A stretch of 64,000 nt of DNA. Source: Leptospira gomenensis. GTDB lineage: Bacteria > Spirochaetota > Leptospiria > Leptospirales > Leptospiraceae. Of the stretch, positions 1 to 8,329 are shown piece by piece. Each line of letters begins with the position of its first letter. Position 1 is the first letter of the stretch. The DNA lies in NCBI RefSeq assembly GCF_004770155.1, contig NZ_RQFA01000061.1:124001-188000 (forward strand). Reading direction: 5' to 3'. The position numbers and the translations under genes are program-made. The notes below the pieces were generated by a model. It ran no database searches. It saw only the letters and a program-made list of their open reading frames with translations, and was not told the DNA's origin.

Positions 1-216
1 GAGATTCGTTACGGAAACGACGGAGCTCTCGTGGAAATCCGCAAGATAACGCTCGAACGACGGAACGGACCGAAAGAAAAACGATCCTCCGCGACGAACG
101 GACCTTGCGGTTCTACAGAATGGAAAAAGGAAGCCGTAACCGCTGACCAAAAAAACTGCGAACGAGTTTGGAACGGCGAGGGAGGCTGGAAAAAGTTGGA
201 ATCCTATCTCCGTTAA
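1..216 (+). CDS. C-terminal end of an unknown protein (partial)
   Basis: Frame 1 is open from the first base of the window to a TAA at 214-216, so these would be the last 71 residues of a protein that starts outside. The residues are charged and rich in Lys, Arg, Glu and Asn, with two Cys. I recognise no domain. The other two forward frames close within the first 165 bases, which favours this frame, but the stretch is too short to be certain it is coding. It lies 51 bp upstream of lplA on the same strand and could be its operon partner. Confidence 0.4.
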   Translation, partial: EIRYGNDGALVEIRKITLERRNGPKEKRSSATNGPCGSTEWKKEAVTADQKNCERVWNGEGGWKKLESYLR

Positions 217-267
217 AATCAGCATTCTCATTGCGCGGCCGGGAATAGGATCCGAATCTGTAAACCG

Positions 268-1149
268 ATGCGCACATTCCTCTTTACACAAAATTCGGAA
301 CGATCCTCCGCTTACAATCTTGCGATCGAAGAATCGATCGGCATAAATCTCGTCTCCTCCGGATACGGAGCGGGGCTCAGAATTTGGAAAAACCCCTTCT
401 CCATCGTACTGGGTCTTTCCGAAAAAGCGGAGGATACGATCCTTCCGGAAATCATACGAGGAAACGAGACCTCCTACTTTTCCATCGATCACGACGAAAA
501 AATCGCAAACCGATTTACGGGAAAACCCGCGTCGAAACGCGGAGAAGAAAAAAATTTCAATAGGGAGTTTCCGGAAATCGTACGAAGAGCCAGCGGAGGC
601 GGGACCGTAGTTCATCACCCCGAAGAGAATCTGAACTTCACCTTCTTCGTATCCTTGGACGTAAAACCGGAACTCTACAAAGTGAAGGAATCCTACGAAT
701 ACTTTCTCGATCTCGTAAAGAGGGCTCTCGCCAAACAGACGTTAGATGCAATGTTCCGAGGAAAATCCGACCTGGCGGTGATCGAAACCGGACTCGAAAA
801 AAAAATATCCGGCAACGCGCAGTTCCGAAAAAAAGGCGCGGTCGTCCACCACGGAACTCTGATTCTAAAACCTTCTCTCATAAAACGTGTCGCGGGGCTT
901 CTCAAACATCCGCCCGAAGAACCGGAATATAGAAAGAATCGAAATCATTCCGATTTCGTAACCTCTCTTCCGGCCGATTTTTCCCCCGCAAAATTTGGAC
1001 AGGACTTATCTCATGTATTTGCCGAATCTCTGGGTCTTTCCAGAATGGACACAGAGAGGGATCTCCGATTTTCAAAAACGGTTCTTCGGGAAGCGCAACG
1101 GCTTTTTACGGAGAAATACTCTAGGATGGATTTCATCTTCAGGGATTGA
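268..1149 (+). CDS. lplA: Lipoate-protein ligase A family protein
   Basis: Predicted cytoplasmic enzyme that activates lipoate (or moves octanoate/lipoate) and attaches it to a lysine of lipoyl domains in 2-oxoacid dehydrogenases or GcvH. The BPL/LplA catalytic fold is visible: [11 protein letters not shown] at residues 106-116 forms the lipoyl-AMP loop, LNFTFF follows, KISGNAQ carries the candidate catalytic Lys179, and HHGTLIL lies at 194-200. Residues about 56-103 form a charged insertion before the RRxSGGG loop. The protein (293 aa) lacks an obvious large C-terminal accessory domain, so it might be a transferase (LipM/LipL-like) rather than a classical ligase. glyA follows after 41 bp; both serve one-carbon/glycine metabolism if the substrate is GcvH, which is an inference. 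Confidence 0.85.
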   Translation: MRTFLFTQNSERSSAYNLAIEESIGINLVSSGYGAGLRIWKNPFSIVLGLSEKAEDTILPEIIRGNETSYFSIDHDEKIANRFTGKPASKRGEEKNFNREFPEIVRRASGGGTVVHHPEENLNFTFFVSLDVKPELYKVKESYEYFLDLVKRALAKQTLDAMFRGKSDLAVIETGLEKKISGNAQFRKKGAVVHHGTLILKPSLIKRVAGLLKHPPEEPEYRKNRNHSDFVTSLPADFSPAKFGQDLSHVFAESLGLSRMDTERDLRFSKTVLREAQRLFTEKYSRMDFIFRD

Positions 1150-1190
1150 TCGGGTTTCTTCTACTTCGATCCATACAAGAAGGGCCAGGA

Positions 1191-2438
1191 ATGCAGTTTC
1201 TTCCGAAAGCAGATCCAGAGATATTCGCAGCTTTAAAAAAAGAGGACGAACGACAGGAAAACAACCTGGAGATGATCGCGTCCGAAAATTTCGTTTCCAG
1301 ATCCGTTCTGGAAGCCTATACTTCCACGCTTACGAACAAATACGCGGAAGGTTATCCGGGAAAACGTTATTATAACGGCTGTCACAACGCCGACGTCGTG
1401 GAAACGCTCGCGATCGAAAGGGCGAAAAAACTTTTCGGCGCACAATACGCGAACGTTCAACCTCATTCCGGCGCGCAGGCGAACATGGCGGTATTTCTGG
1501 CTTGTCTAGAACCGGGAGATTCGTTTTTGGGAATGAACCTCGCGCACGGTGGACATTTGACTCACGGTTCTCCGGTGAACGTCAGCGGAAAAATCTACAA
1601 ACCGATTCCGTACGGAGTCGATCGCAAAACGGAGACGATCGATTATTCCGAGATCGCAAAACTCGCCCGCGAACACAAACCGAAACTCATCGTAGCCGGA
1701 GCGTCCGCGTATGCGAGAACGATCGACTTCTCCAAATTCGCGGAAATCGCGAAAGAAGTCGGCGCGAAATTGATGGCGGACATCGCGCATATTTCCGGAC
1801 TCGTTTCCACGGGTTATCATCCTTCTCCGGTAGGTTTGTTCGACTTCGTGACGACCACCACACACAAAACCCTACGCGGACCCCGGGGCGGGTTGATTCT
1901 TTCTACATTAGAAAATGAGAAAGTACTAAACTCCCGCGTTTTTCCCGGCATACAAGGCGGACCGTTGATGCACGTGATCGCAGCCAAGGCGGTGGCCTTC
2001 CAAGAGGCGCTTCAACCGGAATACAAAACCTATATCGAGACGGTTCTTGCGAACGCGAAAACCCTCGCCGAAGTGTTCGTAAAACGCGGCTACAGAGTGG
2101 TCAGCGGGGGAACCGACAATCATCTAGTACTTTTGGACGTTTCCGTAAAGGGCCTTACGGGAGCGCAGGCGGCAGACGGATTGGACGAAATCGGAGTGAC
2201 CGTGAACAAGAACACGATTCCTTTCGACGAAAATCCTCCCGCGGTCGCCTCGGGAATCCGCTTGGGAACACCCGCGTTGACCACGCGGGGACTAAAACCG
2301 GCGGATATAGAAATCGTAGGAAATCTGATCTGCGATTTTCTCGATCATCCAAACGACGAAAAAAATAAAACCAAGGTCAAAGGCGGCGTCAAGGAAGTGA
2401 CTCAGAGATTTCCGATGGATCGTTTCCGTTTGGATTGA
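1191..2438 (+). CDS. glyA: Serine hydroxymethyltransferase
   Basis: PLP enzyme that interconverts serine + tetrahydrofolate and glycine + 5,10-methylene-THF in the cytoplasm. The 415-aa length is normal for bacterial GlyA. Diagnostic segments: MIASENFVS (28-36), [13 protein letters not shown] (51-63), QPHSGAQAN (90-98), the DIAHISG stretch near 197-203, and [14 protein letters not shown] (221-234) in which Lys226 is the PLP Schiff-base lysine. The frame is open further upstream to a TTG at 1146, but the ATG at 1191 is preferred because it starts the conserved [12 protein letters not shown] region and has AGGA-type Shine-Dalgarno bases just upstream. It is probably co-transcribed with lplA and is followed by a strong double hairpin. 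Confidence 0.97.
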   Translation: MQFLPKADPEIFAALKKEDERQENNLEMIASENFVSRSVLEAYTSTLTNKYAEGYPGKRYYNGCHNADVVETLAIERAKKLFGAQYANVQPHSGAQANMAVFLACLEPGDSFLGMNLAHGGHLTHGSPVNVSGKIYKPIPYGVDRKTETIDYSEIAKLAREHKPKLIVAGASAYARTIDFSKFAEIAKEVGAKLMADIAHISGLVSTGYHPSPVGLFDFVTTTTHKTLRGPRGGLILSTLENEKVLNSRVFPGIQGGPLMHVIAAKAVAFQEALQPEYKTYIETVLANAKTLAEVFVKRGYRVVSGGTDNHLVLLDVSVKGLTGAQAADGLDEIGVTVNKNTIPFDENPPAVASGIRLGTPALTTRGLKPADIEIVGNLICDFLDHPNDEKNKTKVKGGVKEVTQRFPMDRFRLD

Positions 2439-2457
2439 TTTAAATCGTTCTCCGTGT

Positions 2458-2529
2458 CGGCCTTTCCGAAACGATCCTCGTTTCGGAAAGGCCGTAAGAG
2501 GCGCGGCGTTCCGCCGCGCCTCTTACGGC
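2458..2529. terminator. Double perfect hairpin between convergent genes
   Basis: Two perfect inverted repeats sit back to back. The first has 17-bp arms at 2458-2474 and 2478-2494 with a 3-nt loop. The second has 18-bp arms at 2491-2508 and 2512-2529 with a 3-nt loop. They share the four bases 2491-2494, so only one can be fully formed at a time. The element lies just after the glyA stop and downstream of the convergent lipoprotein gene, so a bidirectional terminator is the simplest reading; neither side has a clear U tract. Confidence 0.7.
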
Positions 2530-2617
2530 AACTAGATCCCGCATAACACAGAAAATACGAATCGGGGTTCCCCGTTTATCTTTTCCGTGTTCCTTCCCAA
2601 ACAACCTCGTAAAAAAT

Positions 2618-3397
2618 CTACAGAACCGACGCGGTATCGGTCGCTTTCGGTTCGAACTTATGCGACTGAATCGATTGTGCGGAAGGTTTGGCCGTTTTGA
2701 TAAACGCAAGATCCTGAGCGATCGTTCCCTTAAGAAGAACCAATCCCTTCAACAGATAAAAGTAATACGTAGGCACTTCCAGATAGGACATTTCCACTTT
2801 GTCGAACCTGAGCGCGTAATTCTTATGAAAAAGTTTTAAACCGGACTTATCGTAGAGGATGAGTTGGTACGCGACGGAAAGACTGAAGTTCATAAGATTA
2901 AAGATCGTAGGTTGATTGGCCTCTTCGATCGAAGAAACGAGAACAAGATAATAATCCCCTTTGAAGTTGGAATTAAGCACCTCGAGCGTCATCGGATCCA
3001 TCTGTTTCGGATTATCGATCGTATCGAACACGTGCGGAAATCCGTCAAGACGATGATAATCACCCGACATTCCCGATTCCTTCAACTTGACGTCCAGTTG
3101 TTGGGAAGCCGCTGGAATCGGCGACGGATATTCAATCTTGGATCCGATATCCGAAGGAAGAATCTGTGCAAACTGTGGAGTTACGATATGCGGTCTTCGT
3201 ACATGAAGCGTATAACGCATTCTACCCGAACTAAAATACAAAGGCGACGCAGGCAGTAACGTTCCGGCGAACACCACCTTACCTTGCAACGTCTTCGGAG
3301 GGATCGGTTCCGTTGGAAGTTTTAAAATTTTTCTCGGGGTCGAGCAAGTCACCGTAAACAAGATCAACCCGAGTAAGACGAATCGTTTCTTTTTCAT
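2618..3397 (-). CDS. Putative lipoprotein, function unknown
   Basis: 259-aa protein with a Lys-rich start, a hydrophobic stretch (about 6-18) and a Cys at 18 within ILFTVTC, a loose spirochaetal lipobox, so it is predicted to be lipidated and exported. The rest has alternating polar/hydrophobic segments consistent with a beta-rich periplasmic or surface domain, and no transmembrane helix. I recognise no family. It is convergent with glyA and separated from it by the double hairpin. The ATG at 3395-3397 is preceded by AGGATTCTGG; a 750-bp non-coding region lies upstream. Confidence 0.8.
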   Translation of the reverse strand: MKKKRFVLLGLILFTVTCSTPRKILKLPTEPIPPKTLQGKVVFAGTLLPASPLYFSSGRMRYTLHVRRPHIVTPQFAQILPSDIGSKIEYPSPIPAASQQLDVKLKESGMSGDYHRLDGFPHVFDTIDNPKQMDPMTLEVLNSNFKGDYYLVLVSSIEEANQPTIFNLMNFSLSVAYQLILYDKSGLKLFHKNYALRFDKVEMSYLEVPTYYFYLLKGLVLLKGTIAQDLAFIKTAKPSAQSIQSHKFEPKATDTASVL

Positions 3398-3748
3398 TCC
3401 AGAATCCTTTTGTGTTTTTCTTTCCTATCCCGCGCGTCTTGTATGTTTAGGAACTTTATTAGGAGATATTCGGATCGGAATTCATATCGGACAGAGAGAA
3501 CTGAAAAAAATTTAAATGGGCTGGAAAAGAAATTTAGGATTTCATGAAGTTTAGAATTTCTTTCGCCGAATTTATAATTCGAACGTCACAGGAAGCATGA
3601 CTAACGCGAAAAATTATGCGATCGAGACTATGGAAGCTGAGAGCTGATTTTTCGAAAAAAACTCCGGAAAATTCTTCTTTTGCGATATAAAACCGAAGAC
3701 GTCGGCAATTCGGCAATCGCGACGGATGCACGATTTTTTCGGAGACGG

Positions 3749-3760
3749 TGTGAGTTCCCG
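3749..3760. repeat. Short dispersed repeat, copy 1 (TGTGAGTTCCCG)
   Basis: Variant of the TGTGAG(AG)TTCCCAC element also seen at 3802, 3994 and inside each unit of the 63.1-kb tandem repeat. The element is partly self-complementary. Confidence 0.5.
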
Positions 3761-3801
3761 CATTTCTCCTAAAAGAACGTTTTTCTTTTTCCAACGGGAG
3801 G

Positions 3802-3817
3802 TGTGAGAGTTCCCACA
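3802..3817. repeat. Short dispersed repeat, copy 2
   Basis: TGTGAGAGTTCCCACA. The outer bases TGTG and CACA are complementary, so the element is an imperfect palindrome. Identical over 15 bases to the copy at 3994. Confidence 0.6.
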
Positions 3818-3993
3818 GTTCCGACCGCTCGTTTCTCCGTGCGACAACTGTTGTGTCGGAGGACCGCATCCGTTCCTGTGACTTTGCATTTTAAACAAAT
3901 ACAGGGAAAGAGGAGTTCCTACCCACCCACCATAAAACTTCTGGAAACGAAACACATTTCCCCGGGATACAAAATTCCTTCCTTCCACAAACC

Positions 3994-4008
3994 TGTGAGA
4001 GTTCCCAC
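3994..4008. repeat. Short dispersed repeat, copy 3
   Basis: TGTGAGAGTTCCCAC, identical over 15 bases to the copy at 3802 and placed 192 bp from it. Confidence 0.6.
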
Positions 4009-4108
4009 GCTGGATCCGATATGGACGGCTTCCCTCCCGCTCAAACTTCTTCCACACATCGGATCCAAGAAACAAAATCCACGACCATTTTCCCAAATGA
4101 TAAAAAAA

Positions 4109-4143
4109 TACTTTACATTTATATACATATCATATAGTAAGTA
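4109..4143. promoter_or_regulatory. AT-rich inverted repeat upstream of the polymerase operon
   Basis: TACTTTAC at 4109-4116 and GTAAGTA at 4137-4143 are inverted copies (one extra T in the left arm) around an AT-rich spacer that could hold a -10 element. The right arm ends four bases before the ATG of the first gene. It may be an operator or simply the promoter. It does not match the published Leptospira LexA box TTTG-N5-CAAA. Confidence 0.35.
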
Positions 4144-4146
4144 TTT

Positions 4147-4791
4147 ATGGATTTACCCACCTTTCCGACCGCAGTCAGCGACCACCTGTATCATCCGATT
4201 CTCAGTTGGGAACGGAGTGGTATAGGAATTCTCACCGGAAAGTCAGGGATTTATCGACTCGCATTACAATGGGAATACGCGTTCGCCGTATCGGGATTCA
4301 AGATTTTCAACCTCGACTGCGCGATCCGATTCAACCCTTTCGTAATCACCGCAGAGACGAGAAAACGAAACGTACCTCCAGAGTCCCTGCTCGAAAACAT
4401 TCTCGTACAAAGAGCCTTTACCCCGTATCAGATATTGGATTCGTTACGCGCGATCTCCGCGCAAAATCCGAAAAACACGATCTACTTTCTTCTCGCTCCC
4501 TGCAAACAGTTCTTCGACGGAGACGTTCAAGAGGACGAAGGAAGGTTTTTATTACAGCGTATGCTTTCGATTTTACAGGAACTACAATCCGAACGATTCC
4601 CGATCCTCGTCGTGGAATCCCTACACTACCCTCATCCGACTTTCGAAAATTTTTTTCCGCAACTGATACAAACGGCTTCCGATCTTTGGGAACTAAGGAC
4701 CGAAGACAAACTTTCCTATCTTAAAACCAGAAAGCGATCGGTTTCGGATAACGTATCGGTTTCACAGGAACGAAAGGGCGTAACGCAATAA
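4147..4791 (+). CDS. RecA/RadA-like protein with degenerate Walker A
   Basis: 214-aa protein with a RecA-superfamily pattern. GIGILTGKSGIYRLALQW (25-42) lines up with the RecA-family P-loop plus following helix (SSGKTTLAL), with the catalytic Lys and Thr apparently replaced by Ile35 and Tyr36. FNLDCAIRFNP (54-64) resembles the 'IDTE.RFxP' strand of RadA/Rad51/KaiC-type proteins, and FPILVVES (144-151) could be the Walker B strand without its acidic end. It is therefore probably a non-hydrolysing structural RecA paralogue. It is first in an operon: one base separates it from the next gene, and a family-B polymerase is third. ImuA of the ImuA-ImuB-DnaE2 mutasome is an analogous degenerate RecA-like partner. 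The function is inferred from context only; no clear Shine-Dalgarno precedes the ATG. Confidence 0.8.
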   Translation: MDLPTFPTAVSDHLYHPILSWERSGIGILTGKSGIYRLALQWEYAFAVSGFKIFNLDCAIRFNPFVITAETRKRNVPPESLLENILVQRAFTPYQILDSLRAISAQNPKNTIYFLLAPCKQFFDGDVQEDEGRFLLQRMLSILQELQSERFPILVVESLHYPHPTFENFFPQLIQTASDLWELRTEDKLSYLKTRKRSVSDNVSVSQERKGVTQ

Positions 4792-4792
4792 T

Positions 4793-5062
4793 ATGGGCAG
4801 AACCGTAACGCCTTATTCCAGACAAATGCAACAGGTGGAATCCGAACTTCTCGAATTCAGAAGAGGACTTCGCAAACCGGATCAGGAAATCTTCGACGAC
4901 CTGATCCGAATCGCGAAACTACAGGTTCAGGCGGGAGTTATGGCCTCCGGCCCATACCCGATCGACATTATGCTACTTACGATGATGATCGATCTGAAAA
5001 AGGAAATACACAAACTCAAAAAGGAATTCGGAGAATATAAGGTTTCTAAAGGAGATGAATAA
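4793..5062 (+). CDS. Small helical protein in the polymerase operon
   Basis: 89-aa protein with no recognised family. The sequence is dominated by amphipathic helices (residues 9-50 and a Lys/Glu-rich helix or short coiled coil at 66-85) around a hydrophobic PYPIDIMLLTMMIDL segment. It has no signal peptide or convincing membrane helix. It starts one base after the stop of the RecA-like gene and overlaps the polymerase start by 8 bp, so all three products are likely made together. A bridging or accessory subunit of the polymerase is a reasonable guess, not shown by sequence. Confidence 0.75.
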   Translation: MGRTVTPYSRQMQQVESELLEFRRGLRKPDQEIFDDLIRIAKLQVQAGVMASGPYPIDIMLLTMMIDLKKEIHKLKKEFGEYKVSKGDE

Positions 5063-7466
5063 TTCGGAAATCGTCAAGGGAAGTTTATTCGATATCTATC
5101 ACATAGAAGACAAGATCCACCTTTGGATCAAAGACGAAGACGGAAACGCGCGTCTTTTCTACGATTTCTATCAACCGATCGTCTACGCAAGAGGCGAAGA
5201 ATCCGTTCTCAAAAAACTCGTACACCGCTTTTATCAACTGGACGCTCTCGCGGAAATCCCCGTCTACACGAGTAAAAAACTTTTTTACGAAAACGAAAAA
5301 GTCGAAGTTCTACAACTTACTATCTCCCGACCGTCCGTACTTTCCCGGGTTTCCCGAAAACTATACGCACTTTACGGAAAATTCGACATATATCATTCCG
5401 ACATAGAAGTTCCTACGAGTTACATGGTTTCTAAAGGCCTTTTCCCCTTGTGTGAATTAAAACTCACCTATTCGGAGGAGAAATTCGGGAGAAGAGTACG
5501 CGACGTCGAAGTTCACAATCGTATCGAAGATATGGAATATTCCGTTCCGAAACTCAAAACGATGTATATGAGCCTTTCGCGAAGTCATCGCATCGACATG
5601 AAACACAACTCGATCGTATTACGATGCGAGGATAACTTCCACGAGCTTTCGGGTAAAAATCCCAAAGAACTTTTACAAGAAATCGACCGTATATTCAAAA
5701 CGGAAGATCCGGACATCGTATTATCGACGTTTGGCGATCATACCATCTTTCCGTATTTATTCTCCCAATCTCAGAAATTGAGGATTTTTCCCGCCTTCGA
5801 CAGGGACAAAACCGCGCCGATCCGAAGACACGTTCAAACAAAAGGTACTAGTTACAACACATACGGAACCATAGTCTATCGCGCGCCTTCTTATCCTTTA
5901 TTCGGAAGATGGCATATAGATTCTCAAAACAGTTTCGTACATAGGGAAGCCGATCTACTGGGGATAATAGAATTGGCGCGCCTTTCCAGACTACCGATAC
6001 AAAAGATGTCCAGGGCATCCACCGGCAAAGCGCTTACGAGCATCGAAGTTGACGTCGCCTTGAGAAAAGGTTATCTCGTTCCCTGGCAAAAAAGCGCGGT
6101 AGAATCCCCCAAAACCGCCTTACAGCTGTTAGAGGCGGACAAAGGAGGACTCGTATTCCAACCCGATATCTCCGACGGATCCGTTTTCGAAAACGTAGCT
6201 CAGCTCGACTTCGCACAGATGTATCCCAGTATCATGGTGAACCACAACATCTCGCCCGAATGCGTCAACTGCGTATGTTGCGAAAAAAACCGGAAAGCGA
6301 AGATCGTACCCGGACTCGGATACAGGATCTGCGTACGAAGACGCGGAATCGTCTCACAAGCCCTGAAACACGTATTAAAAAGAAGAGAATATTATAAAAT
6401 AGGAATAAAGGAGCGCAAGGAAACATCGAAACTCGGAGAATACGAACAAAAACAAAACAGCCTTAAATGGATGTTGGTGACTTCGTTCGGATATCTCGGA
6501 TATAGAAACGCCAAATTCGGACGTCTGGAAAGCCATGAAAGCGTGAACGCCTTCGCCCGGGAAAAACTTCTTACCGCCAAAGAATGTGCGGAAGAGAGAG
6601 GTTACGGATTCGTACACGCGATCACCGACAGCATCTTTATCCGAAAAACGGACTCGTCCACTTTTTCCCGAGAGGAGTTGAATTCTCTCTGCGAAGAAAT
6701 ACAATCGAAAACGGGAATCAGAATAGACGTCGATGGGGTTTACACCTGGTTGTTGTTCCCTTCCTCTTCCCAGGACCACAAAATGCCCGTGGCAAACCGT
6801 TATATGGGAAGATTCGAAAACGGAAAACTGAAATTTAGGGGAATCGGATCCAGAAGAAAAGATCTTCCCTCAATCGTCAAAACCGCGCAAAACGAAATGT
6901 TGGAATGGATGTGCGGAAAAGTCCGGGTCGAAGAACTTAAAAATTCAGAAACCGAAATATTAGAAATTTATAATAGATATGATCTCAAACTTAAAAAAGG
7001 AACCGTCGAGACCGAAGATCTACTGGTCAGAAGATCGACTTCCAAAACCTTGGAGGAATACGAAGTGGACGGAGCCTCTTCCCTTTCCCTACTCCGCCTC
7101 AAAGAATTGGGAATCGACGTTCAAGCCGGCGAAAAGATCCGTTATTTGGTCCTAAATAGGAAAGGAAAACGTAAGGATCGATGGTATCTTCCGGAAGAAG
7201 CGCTACAGATGATGAAAAAAAAGGAACGAACCTCCGCAAAACCTTCCGTCGTACCTAAAAAATCCGAAACCGCATCCGAAGAAATCCATTGGGATCGAAC
7301 GTATTACAGAAAACTTCTCGTCGCATCGTTTCGGGAAGTATGGGCACCCTTCGCCTCTTTTTCCGATTTCGAATCTTTGTTAGACGATCAAAGATGGCTT
7401 CCTTTCGGTAAGGAGTTTACGGGTGCGTTGAGAAGTTATTACGGATCGGGACTCGCCGGAATTTGA
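5055..7466 (+). CDS. Family-B DNA polymerase, proofreading motifs apparently lost
   Basis: 803-aa family-B polymerase. Palm motif A is DFAQMYPSIM (Asp385). The fingers motif B region is NSLKWMLVTSFGYLGY (468-483). Motif C is HAITDSIF (521-528), keeping the second Asp (Asp525) but with Ile in place of the first Asp of DTDS. NRYMGRF and RGIGSRRKDLPS follow as in archaeal-type enzymes. The exonuclease region is eroded: no DIE near 170-195, PDIVLSTFGDHTIFPYL (219-235) lacks the Asn and Asp of the NxxxFD motif, and no YxxxD is evident. It may therefore be a non-proofreading, possibly translesion, polymerase. The ATG overlaps the upstream stop, and AAAGGAG abuts it with almost no spacing, which suggests translational coupling. 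A C-terminal 130-residue tail has no recognised domain. Confidence 0.93.
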   Translation: MNNSEIVKGSLFDIYHIEDKIHLWIKDEDGNARLFYDFYQPIVYARGEESVLKKLVHRFYQLDALAEIPVYTSKKLFYENEKVEVLQLTISRPSVLSRVSRKLYALYGKFDIYHSDIEVPTSYMVSKGLFPLCELKLTYSEEKFGRRVRDVEVHNRIEDMEYSVPKLKTMYMSLSRSHRIDMKHNSIVLRCEDNFHELSGKNPKELLQEIDRIFKTEDPDIVLSTFGDHTIFPYLFSQSQKLRIFPAFDRDKTAPIRRHVQTKGTSYNTYGTIVYRAPSYPLFGRWHIDSQNSFVHREADLLGIIELARLSRLPIQKMSRASTGKALTSIEVDVALRKGYLVPWQKSAVESPKTALQLLEADKGGLVFQPDISDGSVFENVAQLDFAQMYPSIMVNHNISPECVNCVCCEKNRKAKIVPGLGYRICVRRRGIVSQALKHVLKRREYYKIGIKERKETSKLGEYEQKQNSLKWMLVTSFGYLGYRNAKFGRLESHESVNAFAREKLLTAKECAEERGYGFVHAITDSIFIRKTDSSTFSREELNSLCEEIQSKTGIRIDVDGVYTWLLFPSSSQDHKMPVANRYMGRFENGKLKFRGIGSRRKDLPSIVKTAQNEMLEWMCGKVRVEELKNSETEILEIYNRYDLKLKKGTVETEDLLVRRSTSKTLEEYEVDGASSLSLLRLKELGIDVQAGEKIRYLVLNRKGKRKDRWYLPEEALQMMKKKERTSAKPSVVPKKSETASEEIHWDRTYYRKLLVASFREVWAPFASFSDFESLLDDQRWLPFGKEFTGALRSYYGSGLAGI

Positions 7467-7534
7467 AATACATATACGGAAAAATTTTTCGGCAGGATTA
7501 CTATATTCAAAAATAACAATATACTAAAGCGCTA

Positions 7535-8071
7535 TCAAAGCGCCAGGGACGGAACCCAACCGAGGATTTCGAACACGATCAGCGTGCCTCCGCTAAAAAA
7601 ACCGGATAAAAAAAATCGGTAACTCCAACGGAGATATCTATACTTCGTATAATAAATCGTCCTTCCCATCTGATAAATATCCCTGGAAATCGCCCGATAC
7701 AAAGACGCATCCGTTTCCAAAGTCGATTCCAAATTCGCAAAAAACGTATCCTCGTCGGTCGAAGCGAAGTTGCCGAAAAAAAGAGGATTCTCGCGTTTGA
7801 CCTTATCCGGACTGGAAAGAGGCATAACCGCAAAAATCGCCAGCGAAGCGGCGACCGCGATAAAAGCCATCAAGATCACGATACCGGTCACGTAGGTCCC
7901 TCTTTGAAGAAACCCGAGAGCCAAGGACAAAATAACGAAAGAGGCGGCGATCAGAATATTGGCCTTCTGATCCGCCATAAGACTCAGCTGGACGTGATGC
8001 TGATGAACGGTCCGTAAAAGATAATCGACCGAGGAACGGGAGCGTATATTGGAAAAGTATTCAGTCTGCAT
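7535..8071 (-). CDS. Pycsar-effector-like (DUF5706) membrane protein
   Basis: 178-aa protein. Residues 14-60 (DYLLRTVHQHHVQLSLMADQKANILIAASF...) carry the hallmark helix and 'ADxKAnil' motif of the DUF5706/PycTM family, running into a first membrane helix (about 39-56), a second (62-82) and a third near 152-170. In Pycsar anti-phage systems such proteins open the membrane after cCMP or cUMP is made by an adjacent cyclase. No cyclase gene lies next to it here, so this copy is a stand-alone family member and its role is unknown. It is convergent with the polymerase operon, with 68 bp between the two stops. Confidence 0.8.
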   Translation of the reverse strand: MQTEYFSNIRSRSSVDYLLRTVHQHHVQLSLMADQKANILIAASFVILSLALGFLQRGTYVTGIVILMAFIAVAASLAIFAVMPLSSPDKVKRENPLFFGNFASTDEDTFFANLESTLETDASLYRAISRDIYQMGRTIYYTKYRYLRWSYRFFLSGFFSGGTLIVFEILGWVPSLAL

Positions 8072-8329
8072 AGAGTCTTTATCGTGGCCAGATTCGAATC
8101 GTGCACGAAAATAGAAAATCAGTTTTAAAGCGAAAACGATCGGATTCGACCTAAAAAGGCAAGAAAAGTCGCCCTGCCGATTTCTTAAGACTACGACAGG
8201 GCGGACGAATGAAGAAGTTTAGAATGAAAAATGATACCGCAAAACGTCCGTTAAACCGAAAACAGGTTCGCACTTTCGTTTTCGGAAACACCGATAGGGC
8301 CTCGCCCTATCCCCAAAATTGCAAAACTA
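8072..8329. other. Intergenic region, no gene seen
   Basis: Holds a 7-bp inverted repeat (8170-8176 and 8197-8203, GC-rich arms, 20-nt loop) and a hairpin at 8293-8311, but no credible reading frame. Confidence 0.5.
8293..8311. terminator. Hairpin after the LytTR gene and small ORF
   Basis: GATAGGGC and GCCCTATC form 8-bp perfect arms around a 3-nt loop. It lies 18 bp beyond the end of the small minus-strand ORF at 8330-8614. There is no clear U tract, so termination is only suggested. Confidence 0.45.

Larger units (their letters stand above)
3398..4146. other. Intergenic region with short dispersed repeats
   Basis: About 750 bp between the divergent lipoprotein gene and the polymerase operon. 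Overlapping reading frames exist on both strands but none has a family resemblance, a ribosome-binding site or neighbour-like codon use, so I treat the region as non-coding. It carries at least three copies of a short repeat (3749-3760, 3802-3817, 3994-4008) and a related GGAGTTCCTAC at 3912-3922. The last 50 bp are AT-rich and probably hold the promoter of the polymerase operon. Confidence 0.6.

Noticed and set aside
1146..1190. Upstream TTG start of glyA
   Set aside because: The extra 15 residues are not part of the GlyA family, and the ATG at 1191 has a suitable ribosome-binding site.
3392..3400. Additional LytTR-type motif (GGAATGAAA) at the start of the lipoprotein gene at 2618
   Set aside because: It overlaps the ATG-AAA start codons and has no partner at 21 bp, so it is a chance match.
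3880..3900. LexA box upstream of the polymerase operon
   Set aside because: TTTGCATTTTAAACAAA resembles the box, but the inner spacing is nine bases rather than the five of the published TTTG-N5-CAAA, so I do not claim SOS control.
3614..4225. Overlapping frames of 140-160 codons on both strands upstream of the polymerase operon
   Set aside because: They follow the dispersed repeats, run into the promoter and the real gene, and have composition unlike neighbouring proteins.
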